A DNA stretch of 5,544 nucleotides from Microcaldota archaeon (GCA_025058915.1 JANXEC010000032.1:1-5544), one strand, 5' to 3'; positions 1 through 4,805 are shown, counted from the stretch's first letter. Notes: generated from the sequence alone by a model not told the origin. A program made the numbers and translations.

Positions 1-192
1 GGGATCAGAGAGTACTACACTCCAGAGCAACTTATAGGTAAGAAGATAGTGATAATAAAAAACCTAAGGCCTAGATCTATTGCAGGTCATGAGAGTCAAG
101 GAATGTTGTTAGCAGCATTCAATTCTGATAGTAACTCTTTAGCTCTGATCACAGTGGATAGAGACGTACCAGAGGGTACAATAGTAACATGA
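1..192 (+). CDS. metG: C-terminal tRNA-binding (EMAP/Trbp111-like) domain of methionyl-tRNA synthetase or its stand-alone beta subunit, 5'-partial
   Basis: The gene enters from the left edge in frame 1 and stops at TGA 190-192, giving 63 visible residues. They match the end of the OB-fold tRNA-binding module of MetRS: YTPEQLIGK, then NLRPR at visible residues 21-25, then ESQGMLLAA at 31-39, then a short strand ending VPEGTIV. In the family this OB fold binds tRNA non-specifically and raises MetRS affinity; it occurs either as the C-terminal domain of MetRS or as a separate roughly 110-residue protein. The window does not show which form this is. The stop codon overlaps the next start in an ATGA arrangement, so the two genes are probably translationally coupled. 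The domain call is solid; the symbol is less so because the catalytic part is not seen. Confidence 0.88.
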   Translation, partial: GIREYYTPEQLIGKKIVIIKNLRPRSIAGHESQGMLLAAFNSDSNSLALITVDRDVPEGTIVT

Positions 193-725
193 AGACTCTA
201 GATCTCCTACTCTTGATATTCCTCCTTCTCACCATAGCATCTATATATCTACTACACACATACAACCAATATTACTCTAAGAAGTATATCGAGTTAGAGA
301 GGTACATTGCAACAATACAAACCTATCTGAGAGATACATACGGAAATGCAGACAGGATTGAACTGATAGGAGCAGACGAATACAATGGTAGTATGAAGGT
401 AACATTTGCAATAATATATAATGATTCCACGTTCACTCCAGTCAGGTATCATGCAGATTTTATCTATCCCGATTACAAATTCGCAGAGATAGATCCCTAT
501 ATCATAACTCACTCTGACTGCAGAAAAGAGTGTAGATTGATATATCCTGAAGAGGTTATATATAACTTGGGTCTCCTGAAGCCCGAACTTGGATCGAAGA
601 GGATTCTAAGCAAGAGACTCTACATGATAAATAACATATGGTATATAGATCTAGAGACAGATACAAACAACATCTCTGCACAACTATCTATTTCAGGCGA
701 TCTTCTACAGTACTCAGAAAAGTAG
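189..725 (+). CDS. Membrane-anchored protein of unknown function (single N-terminal TM segment, soluble C-terminal domain)
   Basis: A 178-residue protein that I do not recognise. Residues 5-22 form one very hydrophobic segment (LDLLLLIFLLLTIASIYLL) preceded by only one lysine and followed by a tyrosine/lysine-rich stretch, consistent with an uncleaved signal anchor holding the rest outside the membrane. Residues 30-52 look helical. The remainder alternates beta-like strands and turns, and has two cysteines at 111 and 115 (CRKEC) that could pair as a disulfide outside the cell. No catalytic motif is evident. The ATG overlaps the stop of the upstream MetRS-type gene by 4 nt, and no box A precedes it at the usual distance, so expression probably depends on the upstream gene. 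Its last 38 nt overlap the 3' end of the convergent gene at 688-1122. Confidence 0.8.
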   Translation: MKTLDLLLLIFLLLTIASIYLLHTYNQYYSKKYIELERYIATIQTYLRDTYGNADRIELIGADEYNGSMKVTFAIIYNDSTFTPVRYHADFIYPDYKFAEIDPYIITHSDCRKECRLIYPEEVIYNLGLLKPELGSKRILSKRLYMINNIWYIDLETDTNNISAQLSISGDLLQYSEK

Positions 726-1122
726 AGTAGTCTTTTGTATTGTAACATTCACTTTTCTTCTCCAGTTTGCCCTGAATGAACAAAAATATAGTAGGTACAA
801 ACATCTCCCTCTCCTCATCATTCACTCTAGTTGTGGATATAACACCAAGTCTTCTCGATGCTATCTTGGAAGGATCTGAATATATGTCAAAACCAATCTT
901 GTGTATCGCAGATATATTGAGATTATTATCAACAGTATCTGTGTTTATTGCTACTCTATGCACACCAAGACTATTCATGTTCTTCAGAATTGATATGAAC
1001 TCTTCGTTCCTGTTGTTCGGGTACACAAATATTACCAGTCTATCCAGACTCTGTAACCTACCCATATCAAAACTCTCTGCTCGTTGGTTGTATAGATGTA
1101 GATTGTTTAGCTCATCGAGCAT
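688..1122 (-). CDS. Peroxiredoxin-like thioredoxin-fold protein lacking the peroxidatic cysteine
   Basis: A 144-residue protein whose core follows the AhpC/TSA (peroxiredoxin) layout. A strand LVIFVYP at 29-35 matches the family's VxxFYP strand, then a helix at 39-52, a strand VHRVAINTD at 54-62, IYSDPSKIASRRLGV at 80-94 (compare SDpxgxvAxxyGV), and VPTIFLFIQGKL at 109-120, with the likely cis-proline at P110. The active-site PxxxTxxC segment that should follow the first strand is replaced by NNRNEEF. The only cysteine is C126, near the C-terminus. It is therefore probably not a peroxidase and may be structural, regulatory or a partner-binding relative. The ATG at 1122 is supported by a box A about 24 nt upstream. 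It lies 21 nt downstream of trpS on the same strand. Fold assignment is by eye and moderately sure; the missing cysteine is direct observation. Confidence 0.72.
   Translation of the reverse strand: MLDELNNLHLYNQRAESFDMGRLQSLDRLVIFVYPNNRNEEFISILKNMNSLGVHRVAINTDTVDNNLNISAIHKIGFDIYSDPSKIASRRLGVISTTRVNDEEREMFVPTIFLFIQGKLEKKSECYNTKDYSTFLSTVEDRLK
731..766 (+). terminator. Candidate T-rich archaeal terminator after the MetRS-domain/membrane protein pair
   Basis: Pyrimidine-rich runs follow the stop at 725 on the plus strand: TCTTTTGTATTG at 731-742, then CTTTTCTTCTCC about 10 nt further on. Archaeal RNA polymerase terminates at T-rich runs without a required hairpin. The tract lies inside the 3' part of the opposing gene, so base composition could also reflect that coding sequence. 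Weak evidence. Confidence 0.3.
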
Positions 1123-1132
1123 ATTTTATTTT

Positions 1133-1138
1133 AAAAAA
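1133..1138 (-). terminator. Oligo-T tract after trpS
   Basis: On the minus strand a T6 run, followed by AAAATAAAAT, begins 6 nt after the trpS stop codon. This is a plausible intrinsic archaeal terminator. It also lies between box A and the ATG of the peroxiredoxin-like gene, so transcripts ending here would stop just at that gene's predicted start site. Confidence 0.4.
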
Positions 1139-1142
1139 GTGA

Positions 1143-1150
1143 TTTAAAAA
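1143..1150 (-). promoter_or_regulatory. Box A (TATA) of the peroxiredoxin-like gene
   Basis: TTTTTAAA on the minus strand is centred about 24.5 nt upstream of the ATG at 1122, the spacing expected when transcription starts at the start codon (leaderless mRNA). It overlaps the last codons and the stop of trpS. No Shine-Dalgarno motif precedes the ATG. Confidence 0.5.
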
Positions 1151-2226
1151 TATCTATTCCACATCTCATTAGCTAACCTCCCATCATACATAAATCTATC
1201 GATATTCACAGACCTTCTGCTCCTCTGATGTCTCTCCAGAAAACTCCATATCTTTTCTATAGTATACTCCTTGAGCTCTCCTGTTAACATCTCCCCTGAT
1301 CTGTATTTTCTCTCTATCTCCAAGATCTTGGTATCATCATCTTCAAACATGTATTTCAGAAGTTGGAAGCTCACATCGATATCTGGATTCCCACCCATCT
1401 TCCTATGTAACTCTACGCTGGGCTGACCTCCTGAGAACGATCTGTAGATCTTCTTCCTCAATGTCTCCTCCGTTTCATCTAAGAAGATCACTGTCTCTGG
1501 TTTAGATGAGCTCATCTTAGATCCTGGACCTAATAGAGATGGAAAAAACTTATTGTGAATCGCAGAGACCTTCCTGAAACCTAGAGATTCGGCAAGATCT
1601 CTCTGAACTCTCCAGTAAGGATCCTGATCTATACCAGCAGGTATCAGAGGCACCTTAGTCTCAAACATTGTGGGGACTATCTGAAGAGCTATGTAGAAAA
1701 CCAATCCTATGTTTGTCTCATTGTTAAAACCAAACACCGATCTAGCCAGAGAGAGGTTTATTTTCCTAGCAACCCTCATAGCACCCCTGTACATGTTTCT
1801 TATATATTCAGAATCTCTAAAGATGAACGTCCTATCAGGATCAAATCCTATGGCAGCGATGTCACGAATATTATCGATAGAATAACTATCTATCTCCTCC
1901 CAACTCATGTCTCTGTTGTAGACATATTTTTCATCATCACTTATCATGATATATACATTCGATCCATAACTCTCCTGGAACCATCTAGCTAGTATGAAGG
2001 GAGGTAGATGACCTATATGCATCTTGCCGCTAGGCCCTCTCCCTGTGTATATGAAGAACCCCTCCCTAAGTGCAGTGTCTAGATCTCTCTCTGAGAAAAA
2101 GAATTCCCTCCTGATCAGAGTGTGTGGGTTTTGGAACATCCTTGGATCCAAACGTCTAGTACCAAACTCCAGTATCAACCTGTCATAATCTATCTCTCCC
2201 TCTACTCTCCAAGGATCTACTATCAT
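1144..2226 (-). CDS. trpS: Tryptophanyl-tRNA synthetase (archaeal/eukaryal type)
   Basis: A 360-residue cytosolic class I aminoacyl-tRNA synthetase that charges tRNA-Trp with tryptophan using ATP. The first ATP-binding signature is GPSGKMHIGHL at 64-74 (HIGH = 70-73), and the second is SKMSSSKP at 236-243. TrpRS-specific blocks common to archaea and eukaryotes are IPAGIDQDPYWRVQRDLA at 195-212 (tryptophan pocket and dimer region), SFSGGQPSVELHR at 263-275 and GGNPDIDVSFQLLKYMFEDDD at 278-298, followed by SGEMLTGELK at 310-319. These separate it from the related TyrRS. Length is normal for a compact archaeal TrpRS, and no key motif is missing. The ATG at 2226 is preceded 26 nt upstream by TTATAAA, which predicts a leaderless mRNA. 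It is divergent from the MBL gene and followed by an oligo-T tract. Confidence 0.97.
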   Translation of the reverse strand: MIVDPWRVEGEIDYDRLILEFGTRRLDPRMFQNPHTLIRREFFFSERDLDTALREGFFIYTGRGPSGKMHIGHLPPFILARWFQESYGSNVYIMISDDEKYVYNRDMSWEEIDSYSIDNIRDIAAIGFDPDRTFIFRDSEYIRNMYRGAMRVARKINLSLARSVFGFNNETNIGLVFYIALQIVPTMFETKVPLIPAGIDQDPYWRVQRDLAESLGFRKVSAIHNKFFPSLLGPGSKMSSSKPETVIFLDETEETLRKKIYRSFSGGQPSVELHRKMGGNPDIDVSFQLLKYMFEDDDTKILEIERKYRSGEMLTGELKEYTIEKIWSFLERHQRSRRSVNIDRFMYDGRLANEMWNRYF

Positions 2227-2228
2227 GC

Positions 2229-2236
2229 TTTTTTAA
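2229..2236 (+). promoter_or_regulatory. Candidate box A of the MBL-pelA pair
   Basis: TTTTTTAA on the plus strand is centred at about 2232. A start site about 26 nt downstream would fall near 2258, leaving a short leader of roughly 11 nt that includes the GGTGG motif at 2260-2264. An alternative, ATTTATAA at 2248-2255, is too close to the ATG to drive it. Confidence 0.4.
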
Positions 2237-2248
2237 TCTAACATTCCA

Positions 2249-2255
2249 TTTATAA
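2249..2255 (-). promoter_or_regulatory. Box A of trpS
   Basis: TTATAAA on the minus strand is centred at 2252, 26 nt from the trpS ATG at 2226. No Shine-Dalgarno motif is present, so trpS is predicted to be leaderless. The box lies downstream of the proposed box of the divergent MBL gene, so the two promoters are interleaved. Confidence 0.65.
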
Positions 2256-2259
2256 GTCT

Positions 2260-2264
2260 GGTGG
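2260..2264 (+). promoter_or_regulatory. Shine-Dalgarno motif of the MBL gene
   Basis: GGTGG with a 4-nt spacer to the ATG at 2269. GGTG matches the archaeal anti-SD core (GGAGGTGATC complement). It supports this start and contrasts with the apparently leaderless genes around it. Confidence 0.5.
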
Positions 2265-2268
2265 AATT

Positions 2269-2961
2269 ATGGAGATCAGAATTGTAGGTCCTGGTGGTAC
2301 AAGAGATCTCCTGATGGATCAGCCTGAAGGTTTTGGCACAGGCGGCTTCTATGTATCAACAGAAACTGGATCATACTACGTAGACCCTGGACCTGGGGCA
2401 TTGTATAAGATCAACAGATGGGGATGGGGCCTGAGAATAGATAGAATAGTGTGTTCCCATTTCCATCTTGATCATTATGGAGATCTTCTTGCGATGATAG
2501 AGTATTCAACTAGAATGAGTAGGAAGATAGATCTGATAACCACTGAGGATGTCTGGAACTATATCGATCCATATCACAAAGGATTCAGCAACTACATAGA
2601 CTACAGATCTCTCAAGAACACATTTCCTATACAACATGGGATAGATGGTTTTGGTATATATATAGAGGAGGCTAATCTCCTCTATACATCAGACGGGGTT
2701 TTTCATTCTAAAATACCTAGATTCAGAGCAGAGACAATGATTGCAAATCTAACCATCAGAGAGAGAATTGAATCCATAGAACATATGTCAATAGCAGATC
2801 TGGAGAGATTTATAGATCTGATTAGACCAAAACACGTAATACTTTACCACTATTCTAAATACTTATTACCAGACATACACAGGATCGCGTATGAGTTGAG
2901 CGAAATACATGATGAAATACAATTCTATGTAGCCAAGGAGAGAGAAGTGTATGTACTATAG
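2269..2961 (+). CDS. Metallo-beta-lactamase fold metal-dependent hydrolase (candidate nuclease or esterase)
   Basis: A 230-residue MBL-fold protein with a full metal site. The HxHxDH motif is SHFHLDH at 63-69 (H64, H66, D68, H69), the third histidine is H123 (IQHG), the bridging aspartate is D142 (YTSDG) and the last histidine is H194 (LYHYS). H172 in EHMSIAD sits where RNase Z-like members carry an HxT/HxS motif. The N-terminus MEIRIVGPGG followed by YYVDPGPGAL resembles the first strands of RNase Z-like MBL proteins, but no RNase Z exosite insertion is visible and the length is shorter. Two metal ions, probably zinc, are expected from the family. Substrate cannot be read from sequence. The ATG is preceded by GGTGG with a 4-nt spacer. 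The gene overlaps pelA by 11 nt, suggesting coupled translation and perhaps a related job. Hydrolase fold is sure; specific function is open. Confidence 0.9.
   Translation: MEIRIVGPGGTRDLLMDQPEGFGTGGFYVSTETGSYYVDPGPGALYKINRWGWGLRIDRIVCSHFHLDHYGDLLAMIEYSTRMSRKIDLITTEDVWNYIDPYHKGFSNYIDYRSLKNTFPIQHGIDGFGIYIEEANLLYTSDGVFHSKIPRFRAETMIANLTIRERIESIEHMSIADLERFIDLIRPKHVILYHYSKYLLPDIHRIAYELSEIHDEIQFYVAKEREVYVL
2661..2686. repeat. Perfect 10-bp inverted repeat inside the MBL gene
   Basis: TATAGAGGAG at 2661-2670 and its exact reverse complement CTCCTCTATA at 2677-2686 are separated by the 6-nt loop GCTAAT. It encodes the segment around IEEANLLYT, just before the bridging Asp 142. It could form an mRNA hairpin or cruciform, or may be a by-product of the Glu-Glu/Leu-Leu codons. 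Confidence 0.6.
2937..2940 (+). promoter_or_regulatory. Possible Shine-Dalgarno motif of pelA
   Basis: GGAG lies 10 nt before the pelA ATG at 2951, within the last codons of the MBL gene. The spacing is slightly long. Together with the 11-nt overlap it points to coupled or re-initiated translation of pelA. Confidence 0.35.
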
Positions 2962-3913
2962 AATCGATAGGGACAGAACATATATCAGACTCGATAATAC
3001 GAATGATATATGGTATCTATGGAACCTACTAGCAAGAGATGATATAGTTGAGGCGTATTCACTACGGTCTGTAGAGGGGATAGATGAGAAGAAACCAGTC
3101 AGAATAAAGCTCCAGATAGATAGAATAAAATACATGAAAGACCTGAAGACTCTCAGAGTGACAGGGAAGATACTAGATGGATCTCCCACAGAGTACATAC
3201 AGATAGGTAGATACCATAGTTTTGACTTCGATCAGAATTCGGAATTGTACGTTTACAAGAGCTGGAGTGATTATGAGAGAGAATTACTGAACGAGGCAAT
3301 GAGAATGTCTAAAGAATCAATGGGGATGTTGGTTTTAATAGATGAGAGAACTCTGAAGATATTCCAGATATATCCGATAGGTCTAGAGGTAATTATCGAG
3401 AAGGATCTACCATACAGTAAATACCAAGACAATAATAGAGACGAGATCTATCAACAGATAAAAAACATAATAAGAAACACTCCTGTAATAGTAGCTGGAC
3501 CTGGGTTTGAGAAAGAGAGATTGGCAGAGTATCTATCGAAAGGAGGGGCAAAACTGTTGGGTGTCCTAGGAACAAGCTATGCAGAAGTATCTTCACTCAA
3601 AGAGATCTTCCCTCAGATTAGGGAGCTGATCCAGAGGAATCGACTGAATCTAGACCTACAGATCATAGAGACAATAAACATGTATATATCGAAATACACA
3701 GACATGGTAGTGTTTGGTGATGAGGTGAGGAATTATATAGAAGGGAGCTTGGAATTGATTGTTGTTATAGATGAAGCCCTAGAGGATCCTAAGGTTAGAG
3801 AGATTCTCAAGATATCTGAGAACTACGGGACTAAGATACATATAATGTCATCACAATCCCCTTACTCTGAGAACATATCGATGTTGAGAATCATAGGGAT
3901 AAGGAGATATTAA
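2951..3913 (+). CDS. pelA: Pelota / Dom34-type ribosome rescue factor (mRNA surveillance)
   Basis: A 320-residue eRF1-related protein. In archaea Pelota acts with aEF1A-GTP and then ABCE1 to split ribosomes stalled on mRNA. The Sm-like N-terminal domain (about 1-115) shows NDIWYLWNLLARDDIVEAYSLR at 18-39 and GRYHSFDF...KSW around 86-105. The central domain (about 116-220) shows VLIDERTLKIFQI at 128-140 and the signature VIVAGPGFEKE at 179-189, then GTSYAEVSSLKEIF at 207-220. The C-terminal domain shows VFGDEVRNYIEGSLELIVVIDEAL at 254-277 and KIHIMSSQS at 295-303. No GGQ is present, as expected for Pelota rather than aRF1. It is somewhat short; the usual basic PxKR-type loop is reduced to LPYSKYQDNN near 153-162, and the terminal GGIAALLRY-like block is LRIIGIRRY. 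The start overlaps the MBL gene, with GGAG 10 nt upstream. The TAA stop touches tRNA-Phe. Confidence 0.95.
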   Translation: MYYRIDRDRTYIRLDNTNDIWYLWNLLARDDIVEAYSLRSVEGIDEKKPVRIKLQIDRIKYMKDLKTLRVTGKILDGSPTEYIQIGRYHSFDFDQNSELYVYKSWSDYERELLNEAMRMSKESMGMLVLIDERTLKIFQIYPIGLEVIIEKDLPYSKYQDNNRDEIYQQIKNIIRNTPVIVAGPGFEKERLAEYLSKGGAKLLGVLGTSYAEVSSLKEIFPQIRELIQRNRLNLDLQIIETINMYISKYTDMVVFGDEVRNYIEGSLELIVVIDEALEDPKVREILKISENYGTKIHIMSSQSPYSENISMLRIIGIRRY

Positions 3914-3987
3914 TGCCGCAGGGGGGATTTGAACCCCCGACCCCTCGGTCTTCAGCCGAGTGCTCTTCCGGGCTGAGCTACCGCGGC
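3914..3987 (-). tRNA. tRNA-Phe (anticodon GAA)
   Basis: The minus strand folds into a complete 74-nt cloverleaf. The acceptor is GCCGCGG pairing with CTGCGGC (one G-T wobble) with discriminator A. The D arm is GCTC/GAGC, the anticodon arm is CTCGG-CTGAAGA-CCGAG with anticodon GAA at 3953-3951, the variable loop is GGGTC, and the T arm is GGGGG-TTCAAAT-CCCCC. There is no intron at position 37/38, although many related archaeal tRNAs have one. CCA is not encoded: the next bases on this strand are TTA, so a CCA-adding enzyme must complete it. The 3' end is directly adjacent to the pelA stop codon of the opposite strand. A box A lies about 30 nt upstream of the 5' end, so the primary transcript should have only a few leader nucleotides. 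Confidence 0.98.
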
Positions 3988-4013
3988 ATTCGATTAATTC
4001 TTCCTACCAAGAG

Positions 4014-4021
4014 TTTTAAAG
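4014..4021. promoter_or_regulatory. Near-symmetrical box A shared by tRNA-Phe (-) and the beta-rich gene (+)
   Basis: The sequence reads TTTTAAAG on the plus strand and CTTTAAAA on the minus strand, with a TTTAAA palindrome at 4015-4020. Its centre is about 24.5 nt from the ATG at 4042 on the plus strand and about 30 nt from the tRNA 5' end at 3987 on the minus strand. It is the only good box A candidate with suitable spacing for both genes. A purine-rich AAGAG, a possible BRE, lies upstream in the plus direction. Confidence 0.55.
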
Positions 4022-4041
4022 CTTAATGTGTGTATTATAAC

Positions 4042-4410
4042 ATGGATCCTGTTGGTATAGAGGTAGGTTATGAGCTAATACCTATCAGAGCCAGCTCTAC
4101 AGATGATTTCATTGTGATGATAGTATCTCTGAAGAACCCTACTAAGACCAAGAAACTGATCTCTGTAGACATAATCTCAAACAACGATCAGATATCCCTA
4201 GACAACTACAGAGTGAAGAAGAAAGAGGAGTTCAGAGTGGGTTTCATGGGAGAGAACGATACCAAGGAGATACCAGTGAAGCTCTATCTCCAGAGACCTA
4301 GAGCAAAACCAGGAGTATATCCCATAAGCATTATCACATACCTACATGACAGAGATTACAACTCATACATAGAGAGGAATGAGATCAGAGTTGATGTGAG
4401 AGTGGTCTAG
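4042..4410 (+). CDS. Small beta-rich protein of unknown function, possibly Ig-like beta-sandwich
   Basis: A 122-residue protein that I do not recognise. It has no signal peptide, membrane segment or cysteine, so it should be cytosolic. Alternating hydrophobic strands are seen: DDFIVMIVSLKN at 21-32, KLISVDIISN at 38-47, EEFRVGFMG at 62-70, EIPVKLYLQRP at 76-86, GVYPISIITYLHD at 91-103 and NEIRVDVRVV to the end. The pattern, with N-D-T-K-E-I-P-V and P-G-V-Y-P-I turns, resembles an immunoglobulin-like or CARDB-like beta-sandwich, a binding fold; this is inference from pattern only. A GTG at 4030 would add four residues, but the ATG at 4042 is preferred because it lies about 25 nt from the TTTTAAA box, the leaderless spacing seen for neighbours. 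The gene is convergent with the DUF35 gene and shares CTAG with its stop. Confidence 0.75.
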   Translation: MDPVGIEVGYELIPIRASSTDDFIVMIVSLKNPTKTKKLISVDIISNNDQISLDNYRVKKKEEFRVGFMGENDTKEIPVKLYLQRPRAKPGVYPISIITYLHDRDYNSYIERNEIRVDVRVV

Positions 4411-4805
4411 ACCTTCGTGAACTTGAATCCATAAGATATTATTCCCTCTGGACTATCCTCCTGAATCCTCCTCACAACCTTATATACCTCCATACCTTGC
4501 TGTATCTCCTCGGGCTTCACATCAACAATCTGTGCTAGTATCTTAGGGCCCTCTCTTAGTCTAACTATCGCAAGCACATATGGAGCCTGATCTACAAATC
4601 CCTCAGGAGCAGAATGCACCACTGTCCAAGTCTCCACTTTTCCATATCCACTGAAGTCTCTGAATTCAACTATCTTACCTTTCCTCCTACACTTGGGACA
4701 TATAGCTCTCTTGGGTAAGTATATGTTCCCACAGGTCTCGCATTTACTACCTATCAACCTGTATCTCTGCTCTCTGAGTCTCCATAATCCAGGTACACTG
4801 AGCAT
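4407..4805 (-). CDS. DUF35 family zinc-ribbon/OB-fold protein (acyl-CoA-associated)
   Basis: A 132-residue protein with a rubredoxin-like zinc ribbon at the N-terminus, CETC at 22-25 and CPKC at 36-39, followed by an OB fold from about 52. The OB part begins GYGKVETWTVVHSAPEGF (53-70), then APYVLAIVRLREGPKILAQI (74-93), the standard DUF35 pattern. The preceding helix GLWRLREQRYRLIGSKCETCG is also typical. In archaea such proteins bridge acetyl-CoA thiolase and HMG-CoA synthase in the mevalonate pathway and bind CoA; other members are linked to acyl-CoA metabolism. No thiolase or synthase gene lies in this window, so the partner is not identified. The ATG at 4805 is preceded at about 25 nt by an oligo-T box A, suggesting a leaderless message. 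The stop codon shares three bases with the stop of the opposing gene. Confidence 0.93.
   Translation of the reverse strand: MLSVPGLWRLREQRYRLIGSKCETCGNIYLPKRAICPKCRRKGKIVEFRDFSGYGKVETWTVVHSAPEGFVDQAPYVLAIVRLREGPKILAQIVDVKPEEIQQGMEVYKVVRRIQEDSPEGIISYGFKFTKV

Noticed and set aside
294..512. Minus-strand open frame inside the membrane-protein gene
   Set aside because: Cysteine/tyrosine/isoleucine-rich product with no family pattern, typical of antisense to a real gene, and no box A.
776..1147. Plus-strand open frame of 123 codons across the peroxiredoxin-like region
   Set aside because: The opposite strand encodes a protein with a recognisable thioredoxin-fold pattern and has a box A at leaderless distance. 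The plus frame gives a low-complexity Ser/Leu-rich product and has no promoter or ribosome-binding site.
2956..3198. Minus-strand open frame inside the start of pelA
   Set aside because: Fully antisense to the conserved Pelota N-terminal domain; Ser/Phe-rich shadow product.
3393..3596. Minus-strand open frame in the middle of pelA
   Set aside because: Antisense to the conserved VAGPGFEKE region; no motif or start signal of its own.
3911..3914. Encoded CCA end for tRNA-Phe
   Set aside because: The bases after the discriminator on the minus strand are TTA, the complement of the pelA stop codon.
4030..4041. GTG start adding four residues to the beta-rich gene
   Set aside because: It would lie only about 12 nt from the box A, too close for archaeal initiation; ATG 4042 fits the spacing of the neighbours.
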